Assembly: GCA_037190485.1 (NCBI GenBank)
Contig: JBBCJB010000014.1
Span: forward strand, 273,795 to 337,794
From: Parapedobacter sp037190485
GTDB taxonomy: Bacteria > Bacteroidota > Bacteroidia > Sphingobacteriales > Sphingobacteriaceae
Length of the DNA stretch: 64,000 nt
Direction: 5' to 3'
Position 1 is the first letter of the stretch, and the number at the start of each line of letters is the position of its first letter. The notes below the pieces were generated by a model. The model saw only the letters and a list, made by a program, of their open reading frames with translations, was not told the DNA's origin and made no database searches. Both the position numbers and the translations under genes were made by a program. Of the stretch, positions 1-8,017 are shown piece by piece.

Positions 1-2155
1 CTTGTCCGAAAAGTTTAATGTAGGCGTTACCGTGCGGCATTCAACCACGAATACCAATGGTGCCGGCACATCGGATGCAGGCAACGCGCAGCTGAACGGC
101 ATTCGCAATTTCGTAAAATACAAACCTTACCTTGAGGGCGGGGAACAGGTGGATGAGTTCGACGAGGATTATTTCAACGACACCAACCAGGGTGGCGGGT
201 TGGGACTGATGAATCCCGTGGCGTGGTCGCTTAGCAAGTACCGGCACAGGGGCATCGCCCAAACCACCATTGGTGCAAACCTGCGCTACGATATACTTCC
301 CTCGCTTTCTTTCACCTCTACGGGAGGCGTCAATCGCATCGAGACGACAAACAATCAATTCAACGATGTCCTTCGCAGCATAGGCAATCCCAGTGCCAAT
401 ATCATATCGTCTTTGGATAACTCTTTCAACGTTTCGAACGTGCTTACGTTTACCAATACGGGGTCGGCATCCGCGTTTGCCGAACGCAATGAAATCACCG
501 CCCTGTTGGGCAAGGAAATCTACATCAGCGAAGGCGATGGTTTGACCACCCAGATCATGGAGTATCCAAGGGGCATTTCCGCTCAGCATGCGTTGAATCA
601 GTTGACACAAGGGAGGCTAAGGCCAGGTTTTCCTGTAAAGGCATATAACCGGAGCACCTTGCTTTCGTTTTTTGGCCGAGCCAACTACACGTTTGATAAA
701 AAATACCTGCTATCGTTGACATTGCGTGCAGATGGTTCTTCAAAATTTTCGGCAGATAATCGTTGGGGATATTTTCCCTCCGGGTCTTTTGCCTGGCGCT
801 TATCGGATGAGCGCTTCATGGAGGGCGTGGCTTGGGTCCAAGACCTGAAGCTGCGGTTCACCTATGGCACTTCAGGAAACAACCGGATACCGAATTACGC
901 TTTCCTGTCATCCTACACAGCCAATTCACCTTATGGACTGAATAACAGCCTTGACGTATATGGATACCAGTCTACCTATTTGGCAAATCCGGGTCTCCGC
1001 TGGGAGACTACCACGGTACAGAACCTCGGCCTGGATTTTTCAGTGTTAAAGAACCGCCTCCGCCTTTCGGTAGATCTGTATAATAATCATACGGAAGATG
1101 TCATCACGAGCGTTGCCATTTCTCCCGTTGCCGGCTATACCAGTCAATTGCAGAACACCGCCGATACGCGCAACCGAGGGTTGGAGATCCAATTATCGGC
1201 AAAGGTGGTTGAAACCAAAAAGTTCAGCTGGAATGCCGACGTCAATGTCTCCTTCAATAGCAATAGAATCAATGCGCTATCGAGCGGGTTGGATTACTAT
1301 CTGCAAAGTTCGGGATGGGTCTCGCTGGGCGTACCGGCGGATTACATCGTTAAGGTCGGTGAGGCCGTGGGCAGCATGTGGGGCTATGCGGCAGACGGGT
1401 ATTACACCGTGGACGATTTCAACTATGACCCGGCAACGACCCGCTACACGTTGAAAGCGGGTGTGCCTACCACCACAGGCGTATTCGGCGTTCCGCAACC
1501 GGGGTCTGTCAAGGTCAAGGATCTTTCTGGGAACGGAACGATTGGCGAGGAGGATAAGCAGATCATCGGGGTCGGTATCCCGAAGGGATTCGGCGGAATA
1601 AACCAGCAATTCACGCTTGGAAATTTCGATGCCAGCGTTTTCGTGAATTTCTCGTTTGGAGGCGACGTGCTGAATGGAAACAAGGTCGAGTTTTCAAATG
1701 GTTACCTCAGCAACAACAACCTGCCCCGCGACATGGAGAACCGTTGGAAGATCGTCGATGCCGATGGTGTGCTTGTACAGCGGGTTTCAGGATCCAATGT
1801 AACCGGCGTAGCGCCCGATGTTCTGCGCGAACTCAATAAGGACGCCACGTTATGGCAACCCATCCGTAGCACCCCAGGGTACTTTACGTCCAGTTGGGCC
1901 GTAGAAGACGGATCATTCATACGCATCAATAACATCACGATTGGTTACAATCTTGAAAGCGAACTGTTGAAAAGGATCAAGTTCAAGCGGCTGAGGCTCT
2001 ACGTCACCGCCAACAATGTCGCTGTGTTTACCCGATATACCGGGTACGATCCGGAGGTCAATACGCGAAGGGCAACCGGAGTGACACCCGGAGTGGATTA
2101 TTCGGCTTATCCCCGAGCGCGTAACTTCATCTTTGGTGCAAACTTCTCATTGTAA
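1..2155 (+). CDS. SusC-type TonB-dependent outer-membrane receptor, C-terminal part
   Basis: This is the 3' part (about 717 codons) of a SusC/RagA TonB-dependent receptor; the N-terminal plug and first strands lie beyond the window edge, so the first in-frame TTG is not a real start. What remains reads as a beta-barrel with alternating aromatic and polar strands and many Asn/Gly-rich loops (for example YLLSLTLRADGSSKF and LRWETTTVQNLGLDFSVLKN, both typical of the family) and ends in a final strand, FIFGANFSL. SusC proteins import oligosaccharides across the outer membrane using TonB energy, with SusD as lid. The SusD gene follows after 12 bases, and the downstream enzymes suggest that the cargo is an oligosaccharide containing uronic acid. 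The identification is secure; the substrate is inferred. Confidence 0.95.
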   Translation, partial: LSEKFNVGVTVRHSTTNTNGAGTSDAGNAQLNGIRNFVKYKPYLEGGEQVDEFDEDYFNDTNQGGGLGLMNPVAWSLSKYRHRGIAQTTIGANLRYDILPSLSFTSTGGVNRIETTNNQFNDVLRSIGNPSANIISSLDNSFNVSNVLTFTNTGSASAFAERNEITALLGKEIYISEGDGLTTQIMEYPRGISAQHALNQLTQGRLRPGFPVKAYNRSTLLSFFGRANYTFDKKYLLSLTLRADGSSKFSADNRWGYFPSGSFAWRLSDERFMEGVAWVQDLKLRFTYGTSGNNRIPNYAFLSSYTANSPYGLNNSLDVYGYQSTYLANPGLRWETTTVQNLGLDFSVLKNRLRLSVDLYNNHTEDVITSVAISPVAGYTSQLQNTADTRNRGLEIQLSAKVVETKKFSWNADVNVSFNSNRINALSSGLDYYLQSSGWVSLGVPADYIVKVGEAVGSMWGYAADGYYTVDDFNYDPATTRYTLKAGVPTTTGVFGVPQPGSVKVKDLSGNGTIGEEDKQIIGVGIPKGFGGINQQFTLGNFDASVFVNFSFGGDVLNGNKVEFSNGYLSNNNLPRDMENRWKIVDADGVLVQRVSGSNVTGVAPDVLRELNKDATLWQPIRSTPGYFTSSWAVEDGSFIRINNITIGYNLESELLKRIKFKRLRLYVTANNVAVFTRYTGYDPEVNTRRATGVTPGVDYSAYPRARNFIFGANFSL

Positions 2156-2167
2156 ATCTTACGGAAA

Positions 2168-4192
2168 ATGAAACGGAAATCAATATATAAATACCTCTTG
2201 TTTTTAGGTTGGGTAGTGGTGGGCGTGGCAAGTGCCTGCAAAGGTTTCTTAGACGAGGGTCCGCAGGCCGCGTCGTCGGAAGAGGCCGTCTTCTCGAATC
2301 AGAACACGGCATTGCAAGCGGTGCTCGGCGTCTATAACCGTCTGGCGGGTGATAACGCTTTTGGGAATAACCTTAGCCTTGTGTATCCTTTTGATACCGA
2401 CGAGATGATAGGCTTTCTTTCGGGGGCTGCCACGGATGCCCAACGCGCGATCAACAACTACAGCGTCAATGCCGGCAATACTTCGTTGGCACCAACTTTC
2501 AATCGGCTGTATAACGGGATTGAGCGTGCCAACGTCTGCATATACAACATACCCAAGATGCCCATGTACTCGTCGGGTACAGAAGCGCAGAAGCGTGACT
2601 TGGGGCGTTTGCATGGCGAGGCGCTCGCCCTCCGTGCATTGTTCTATGCCGAATTGATAAAACTCTGGGGAGATGTCCCGGCCACTTACGTCCCGGCCAC
2701 GCAATTGGCCAGCTATGATTTGCCCAAAACGGATCGTGATGTCATCTACGACCACATTCTTGAAGATTTGCGACTCGCCGCCGAGCTGGTTCCGTGGCGC
2801 GGCGAACCGGGCATCGGCATGGATGAGCGGATGACAAAGGGGGGTATCAAAGCCCTGCGTGCGCGCATAGCTTTGTTCCGGGGAGGGTATTCGTTGCGGC
2901 GGGAAACCCGGCAGATGGAGCGCCGATCGGACTACCTGGCTTACTACGCCATTGCGCGCGACGAATGTGCAGAGATCATGCAACGCTCGGATATCCATCG
3001 ATTGAATCCCGATTTCCAGTCCATCTGGCAAGGCGCCCTTCTGGCCGGCCGAATAGATCCCCACGGCGAGGTGCTGTTTGAGGTTGCCATGGCCGGCGAG
3101 ACATCAGATTCCGATAGCCGGCTTGGATCGTGGAATGGTATCCGTGTCATATCCGGTGGCACCAGTTTCGGTAATTACCGGAATTTCGTCTTACCGACGT
3201 TGTTCTACGCGTTCAATGCGTCGGACAAACGCCGGGATGTGTCCTGTGCGCCCTTCACCATAGCCAATGGCAATTATCAGGCTGCGCCGCTGGTCAATAT
3301 CGCTGACGGCAAGTGGCGTCGCGACTGGCGCACGCCAATGATTCCCTTGACCGAAGGCCGGGTTTACTACGGCATGAATTGGCCGTTGATCCGTTACTCG
3401 GATGTATTGCTCATGTTCGCCGAATCCGAAAACGAGTTGTCCGGTCCGACCGTTTCCGCCATAGACGCCGTGAACAGCGTGAGGCGACGGAGTTGGACGG
3501 TCGGGGGAGTAAAAGGGGTGACGATTTCGGATGGCGGAAGCGGATATGCACAACCAGTTGTGGTGCGCTTCGTCGGTGGCGGTGGCAGCGGTGCTACGGC
3601 CGCGGCCAGGATCACCGATGGCGTCGTGACCGCCATCGACATCATCCAGCTTGGAACCGGCTATTCCTCGGCACCCGAAGTGGTACTGGAAGGATCGAGT
3701 GGTACCGGTTTTCGAGCAACCGTATCGATCAGCAGCGCGTCTGATGCGGATTTGACGGCTGAACAGACCACGGATAAGGCCACTTTCTTCGAAGCCATCA
3801 AGCAGGAACGGTTGTTGGAGTTCGTCAGTGAAGGCATCAGGAAATACGATCTTATCCGGTGGAACGCGCTCTCCACCACATTGGCGGAGACGAAAGCGGC
3901 GTTGGGCAGGATGTCCGCCCTGTCGCCTCCATACGACTTGCTGCCGCTCCAGTTGTTTTATCGTCAGAATTCGGTGGAAGGGTTGGTTTTGGGGTCGTCG
4001 CCGTACGTGCCTACGCCCCAGTCCCTTCCTGATGGGTTTGTTGCCGCCAATTGGCTGCAGTCATTTCAGGACTCGCCGATATTGGAGCGGTTCGCTGCTG
4101 ATTTCTCGCCCAACAAAAGCGAGCTGCTGCCCATCGCGCAGACTATCATTGACGCTTCGCACGGCGCGATTACCCAAGATTACGGCTATTGA
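2168..4192 (+). CDS. SusD/RagB glycan-binding lipoprotein with an inserted Gly-rich repeat domain
   Basis: This is a 674-residue SusD-family surface lipoprotein. The signal peptide ends in a lipobox (ASAC, Cys24). The N-terminal TPR-like region (EAVFSNQNTALQAVLGVYNRL) and the C-terminal signature (FFEAIKQERLLEFVSEGIRKYDLIRW) are typical of the family. It would bind glycans at the cell surface and cap the SusC barrel encoded just upstream. Unusually, roughly residues 441-523 interrupt the expected fold with two beta-rich units built around GSGY/GTGY..P and GGGGSGATA motifs, of a kind I associate with adhesin or fibre-like repeats. The surrounding SusD sequence continues normally on both sides, so this is an in-frame insertion, not a frameshift. 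The gene is co-transcribed with SusC (12-base gap) and the next gene (15-base gap). Confidence 0.93.
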   Translation: MKRKSIYKYLLFLGWVVVGVASACKGFLDEGPQAASSEEAVFSNQNTALQAVLGVYNRLAGDNAFGNNLSLVYPFDTDEMIGFLSGAATDAQRAINNYSVNAGNTSLAPTFNRLYNGIERANVCIYNIPKMPMYSSGTEAQKRDLGRLHGEALALRALFYAELIKLWGDVPATYVPATQLASYDLPKTDRDVIYDHILEDLRLAAELVPWRGEPGIGMDERMTKGGIKALRARIALFRGGYSLRRETRQMERRSDYLAYYAIARDECAEIMQRSDIHRLNPDFQSIWQGALLAGRIDPHGEVLFEVAMAGETSDSDSRLGSWNGIRVISGGTSFGNYRNFVLPTLFYAFNASDKRRDVSCAPFTIANGNYQAAPLVNIADGKWRRDWRTPMIPLTEGRVYYGMNWPLIRYSDVLLMFAESENELSGPTVSAIDAVNSVRRRSWTVGGVKGVTISDGGSGYAQPVVVRFVGGGGSGATAAARITDGVVTAIDIIQLGTGYSSAPEVVLEGSSGTGFRATVSISSASDADLTAEQTTDKATFFEAIKQERLLEFVSEGIRKYDLIRWNALSTTLAETKAALGRMSALSPPYDLLPLQLFYRQNSVEGLVLGSSPYVPTPQSLPDGFVAANWLQSFQDSPILERFAADFSPNKSELLPIAQTIIDASHGAITQDYGY

Positions 4193-4207
4193 TTTCCGGA
4201 GGATTGT

Positions 4208-5473
4208 ATGATTCAAGACAGAAGATATTTTATAAAGGCTGCGTCATGGTCTGCCTTGGCGATCACCTTGGCACCGTTGGTGGGCTACGCCAAGCCAGGT
4301 CTGGGCAATGGGAGAAAAAGGGTATTGCTTAGGTCTGGATGGCAAAGCGTCAATATCGGCGATATCGGCCACACCTTCGGCATGCTATCACTGCTGGAGC
4401 AACACCTCCCGTATGTGGAGGTCGTGTTGTGGCCAAAGTCGTTCCATGAAGGCGAAGAGCAGCTGATGAAGCGCTATTTCCCGAACACGCGCGTGGTGCG
4501 CAGCCCTATCGGCGAAATATCGCCGACATTGCAGGCCGCATTCGATGAATGTGACCTATTGATCCACTGTTCTGGCCCTTACGTTGTTTCCCAGCAGGAA
4601 TTGGCCGCTTGGTGGAACGCTACGCGAAAGCCCTTCGGCGTGTACGGCGTATCTTTGGATGAGGTGGGCAGCGAGTTGGCCTCATTGCTCAACCATGCGG
4701 CTTTTTTCTTTTGCCGAGACACGGAGTCGCTGAAGTACCTAAAAACCCTGCGTATCGAGTGCCCGGTACAGGCGTTCGCACCCGACTCCACGTTCGGCAT
4801 CCGGGTTTATGACGACCATAAGGCGGAAGCATACCTGGATTCGGTTGGTCTGCAACGGGGTAAGTTCATCTGTGTCATCCCGCGACTACGATTCACGCCG
4901 TACTGGCAAATGGTGGGAAGGGCTCCTTCGAGCAGTGAGCAGGAGCGATATGCAATTTCGATGGCGTTCAAGGAGAGGGATGCTGCCAAGATGCGTGCAG
5001 TCATCACCGAATGGGTCGAGGCTACGGGTTTAGGTGTGCTCATCTGCCCGGAAGTGACGTATCAAGTGGAGTTCGGAAAGGAAACCCTGTACGACCCTTT
5101 GCCCAGTGCCGTAAAAAGGCATGTCGCATGGCGCGACAGCTTCTGGCTGCCCGATGAAGCCACCAGTGTTTACAAGCAGGCGAGAGCCATGGTGTGTTGC
5201 GAGCCGCATTCATTGATCATGGCCGTAGCCAATGGCGTGCCGAGCATCCATGTCAAACAATCTACCGATACCCGTAAGGGGCAGATGTGGCGTGATATCG
5301 GCTTGGATGATTGGTATTTCCTTATGGATGAAACACCTGCCTCTCAACTTTCACGCGCGCTTTTGGACATCCATCAACGGTACGATGACGCGCTAGCGTT
5401 GGTCGACCAAGCGAATGCGAATATCAAAAAGCACCAAAAAGAAACGTTCAATGTAATCAAGGGGTTGATATAG
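4208..5473 (+). CDS. Tat-signal polysaccharide pyruvyl transferase-like protein 1
   Basis: This 421-residue protein resembles the polysaccharide pyruvyl transferase family (CsaB/PF04230 type): an N-terminal VNIGDIGH motif (N49-G51-D52), a Rossmann-like middle (KPFGVYGVSL, FFFCRDTESL) and a C-terminal EPHSLIMAVANGVP segment. Known members transfer pyruvate from PEP to sugars in the cytoplasm. This one starts with a twin-arginine signal (DRRYFIK, then a hydrophobic stretch and a YAKP cleavage region), so it probably works folded in the periplasm or on the surface. The Arg I expect two residues before the conserved His (R-x-H) is Glu here (E332, H334), as in the paralogue at 6739. It lies between SusD and a GH88 gene inside the locus. 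A glycan-handling role is likely; the reaction is unknown and may not be pyruvyl transfer. Confidence 0.75.
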   Translation: MIQDRRYFIKAASWSALAITLAPLVGYAKPGLGNGRKRVLLRSGWQSVNIGDIGHTFGMLSLLEQHLPYVEVVLWPKSFHEGEEQLMKRYFPNTRVVRSPIGEISPTLQAAFDECDLLIHCSGPYVVSQQELAAWWNATRKPFGVYGVSLDEVGSELASLLNHAAFFFCRDTESLKYLKTLRIECPVQAFAPDSTFGIRVYDDHKAEAYLDSVGLQRGKFICVIPRLRFTPYWQMVGRAPSSSEQERYAISMAFKERDAAKMRAVITEWVEATGLGVLICPEVTYQVEFGKETLYDPLPSAVKRHVAWRDSFWLPDEATSVYKQARAMVCCEPHSLIMAVANGVPSIHVKQSTDTRKGQMWRDIGLDDWYFLMDETPASQLSRALLDIHQRYDDALALVDQANANIKKHQKETFNVIKGLI

Positions 5474-6763
5474 ATGGCTGGCAACATGAAGAAGCACCGG
5501 ATTTTTATGTTGTTGGGGTACAGTTTCTTTTTCGGAATCCTGACTTCGGGGGCGCAGTCGGATGGCGAGACCAGACGCTGGCTTGATGAGAACTTCGCGT
5601 TTGCGGCCGCACAATATGCGTTGCTGGCCAAACATGTCCCAGATTCGTTGTTCCCGAAGACGTGGTATCCCGACAAGGGATTGGAGAGCTTTCCTTCTTG
5701 GTGGTGGTGCAGCGGATTCTATCCGGGTACGCTGCTGTACCTCCATGGCGAGGTGGATAGTCCTGGCCTCTATCAGGAAGCGCTGAGGAAGCTGGCGGTA
5801 CTCGAGAAGGAAAAAAACAACACGCGTACGCACGATCTTGGGTTCATGATGTACTGCAGTTTTGGAAATGCCCAAAAGATCGCATTCACCAAGGCCAACG
5901 AAGAGATCTTGCTGCGAAGTGCCCGTTCGCTGGCGTCTAGGTTCAGTGCAACCACGGGTTGCATCCGTTCATGGAATTCAAAGAAAGATGGCGAATTTTT
6001 GGTCATCATCGATAACATGATGAATCTCGAACTCCTGTTTCACGCCACGCGTGTTAGCGGAGATTCTTCCTTCCATAAGATCGCCTTGAGCCATGCAGAC
6101 AAAACCATGGTGCATCACTTCCGCGACGATTACAGTTCGTACCATGTCGTCGAATACGATAGCCGTACGGGTCAGGCTTACCGCAAGCGTACGCAGCAAG
6201 GAGCACACGATGGTTCCGCATGGGCAAGGGGGCAGGCCTGGGGCTTGTATGGCTATACGGTGATGTATCGCGAAACACGGAATCACAAATACCTTGATTT
6301 GGCCGACCATATCGCCGATTTCCTGCTTGGGCATCCCCGTCTGCCCGGCAATCTCATACCGTATTGGGACTTCGATGCCCCGGATATCCCGCAAGCGCCA
6401 CGCGACGCCTCCGCAGCCGCCATAATCGCCTCGGCCCTCCTGGAATTGGCTACTTACAGCGCCCCGGAAAAGGCCAGATCCTATTTGAAAGCCGCCGAAT
6501 CCATGTTACGTTCGCTTTCAGGCGTTGAATACCGGGCCGCTATGGGCACCAACGGCGGTTTCCTATTGAAGCATAGTGTAGGGAGCCTGCCCGAGCAGTC
6601 TGAGGTGGATGTGCCGCTAAGTTACGCCGATTACTATTTCATTGAGGCAATGGTGCGTTACAGACGTTTGGCCATCGGTGAAAATTCAGTGCATTCGCTC
6701 AAATCAGTAAACGGGGTCAAGAAAACCCGGGAAATCATATGGAAAAAAGAAGAGATTTTTTAA
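5474..6763 (+). CDS. GH88 unsaturated glucuronyl/galacturonyl hydrolase
   Basis: This is a 429-residue glycoside hydrolase family 88 enzyme, which removes the 4,5-unsaturated uronic acid that polysaccharide lyases leave at the non-reducing end. The signal peptide (ILTSGAQ) predicts a periplasmic location. The two active-site Asp residues of the family are visible as THDLGF (Asp121) and IIDNMMNLE (Asp180), and RGQAWGLYGYT and the C-terminal YADYYFIEAMVRYRRL are family signatures. The ATG follows directly on the stop codon of the preceding gene; a second in-frame ATG at 5486 is the alternative start. The 3' end overlaps the next gene by 25 bases, implying translational coupling. It should act after a lyase, for which the heparinase II/III protein at 8018 is the obvious local candidate. 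Confidence 0.93.
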   Translation: MAGNMKKHRIFMLLGYSFFFGILTSGAQSDGETRRWLDENFAFAAAQYALLAKHVPDSLFPKTWYPDKGLESFPSWWWCSGFYPGTLLYLHGEVDSPGLYQEALRKLAVLEKEKNNTRTHDLGFMMYCSFGNAQKIAFTKANEEILLRSARSLASRFSATTGCIRSWNSKKDGEFLVIIDNMMNLELLFHATRVSGDSSFHKIALSHADKTMVHHFRDDYSSYHVVEYDSRTGQAYRKRTQQGAHDGSAWARGQAWGLYGYTVMYRETRNHKYLDLADHIADFLLGHPRLPGNLIPYWDFDAPDIPQAPRDASAAAIIASALLELATYSAPEKARSYLKAAESMLRSLSGVEYRAAMGTNGGFLLKHSVGSLPEQSEVDVPLSYADYYFIEAMVRYRRLAIGENSVHSLKSVNGVKKTREIIWKKEEIF

Positions 6764-8007
6764 AGGGTATCGGCAAATTGGTTGCCGCAATGGCTTTGAC
6801 CGGTAGCCGCCTCATGGCTGGCCAACGAAAAACGGTGCTGCTCTGTTCCTCCTGGCAAACCTTCAACATTGGCGATATCGCCCATACACCGGGGGTGTTG
6901 GCCATACTTGAAAAATACTTGCCCGATGTGGATCTCTTGCTGTGGCCGCACGACGTAGGCAATGGCGTCAAGGAAATCCTCCGGCGGCGGTTTCCGCAAG
7001 TGAAGTTCGTACAGACCGAACAAGAGATCCAGGAAGCGTTTCGCCAGGCCGACCTTATGTTGCATGGAAGCGGGCCTTCGTTGGTAGGGCGATCGAACCT
7101 GAAACGCTGGAGCGAGGAAACCGGAAAGCCATTCGGGATTTACTGCATCACATTTCCGGGTATTTACGTGGCAAAAGGCGTCAATGTGTCGCCTCGCGAG
7201 TTGGACGTCGAGTTGCTAAACAAGGCATCGTTCGTTTATTTCCGCGATTCCCCGTCGCTTCAGTTTGCGTTGGCGGCAGGGATCAAAAGCCCCGTCATGG
7301 AATTTGCGCCAGAAGGCTCGTTTGCCGTGGATTTACGGAACGATGATGCGGCCGAAGCTTTCCTGTCCGCTCATGGGCTCGAAGAAGGCAAGTTCCTATG
7401 CTGTATCCCGCGTTATCGGTTCACGGAAGAGTGGCTGGCCAAGGGAAAGAACAGGCCGTATAACCAGGAACACGTAGACTACAATAACCAGATGAAGCAC
7501 CAGGATAACGGACCGCTACGCGAAGCCATCATCCAAGTGGTGCGGCAAACACCGATGAAGGTGCTGATATGCCCGGAAGACGAGACCCACGTGGCGTTGG
7601 GCAAGTCGCTTATCCTGGATCACCTACCGGATGATGTGAAGGCGCGTGTGGTTTGGCGCGATCGGTACTGGCTCACCGATGAGGCGCTGAGTACCTACCG
7701 GAAGTCCGCGGGGTTATTCGGATTGGAGATGCATTCGCCCATCATGTGCATCGGGCATGGCATACCCGCCGTCGTGTGCCGATTCTACGAACAGACGACC
7801 AAAGGCTACATGTGGCGAGACATCGGGTTGGGTGATTGGCTCTTTGACATGGACATCCCCGAAGAAGTGGAGAGGGTGGTGCCCACGGTTTTGGCCATAG
7901 CCAAGGATCCGCTGGCCGCGAAGGAGAAGGCCAACGCCGCGCGGGCGTTCGTGGCGAAAAGGCAGCGGGAAACCATGGACGTCCTGAAGGCCCATACCCA
8001 AGGATAG
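6739..8007 (+). CDS. Tat-signal polysaccharide pyruvyl transferase-like protein 2
   Basis: This 422-residue paralogue of the product at 4208 shares blocks such as NIGDI.HT, KPFG.Y, FAP, GKF.C.IPR.RFT, VLICPE and MWRDIGL.DW. It opens with a twin-arginine signal (KRRDFLK) followed by a hydrophobic segment, so it too is predicted to be exported folded. The NIGD motif is at residues 43-46, and the C-terminal His (H332) is again preceded by Glu (E330) where the family normally has Arg. The two copies are clearly diverged, with different loops after the KPFG.Y block, so each may recognise a different sugar context. The start overlaps the GH88 gene by 25 bases and the heparinase gene follows after 10. 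Exact function unknown; a modified-sugar hydrolase or transferase acting on the imported glycan are both possible. Confidence 0.75.
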   Translation: MEKRRDFLKGIGKLVAAMALTGSRLMAGQRKTVLLCSSWQTFNIGDIAHTPGVLAILEKYLPDVDLLLWPHDVGNGVKEILRRRFPQVKFVQTEQEIQEAFRQADLMLHGSGPSLVGRSNLKRWSEETGKPFGIYCITFPGIYVAKGVNVSPRELDVELLNKASFVYFRDSPSLQFALAAGIKSPVMEFAPEGSFAVDLRNDDAAEAFLSAHGLEEGKFLCCIPRYRFTEEWLAKGKNRPYNQEHVDYNNQMKHQDNGPLREAIIQVVRQTPMKVLICPEDETHVALGKSLILDHLPDDVKARVVWRDRYWLTDEALSTYRKSAGLFGLEMHSPIMCIGHGIPAVVCRFYEQTTKGYMWRDIGLGDWLFDMDIPEEVERVVPTVLAIAKDPLAAKEKANAARAFVAKRQRETMDVLKAHTQG

Positions 8008-8017
8008 CAGGGAGGCG

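Noticed and set aside
41..610. Minus-strand open frame of 189 codons inside the SusC gene
   Set aside because: It is the reverse complement of a strongly coding plus-strand frame with clear SusC sequence; no start signal or family.
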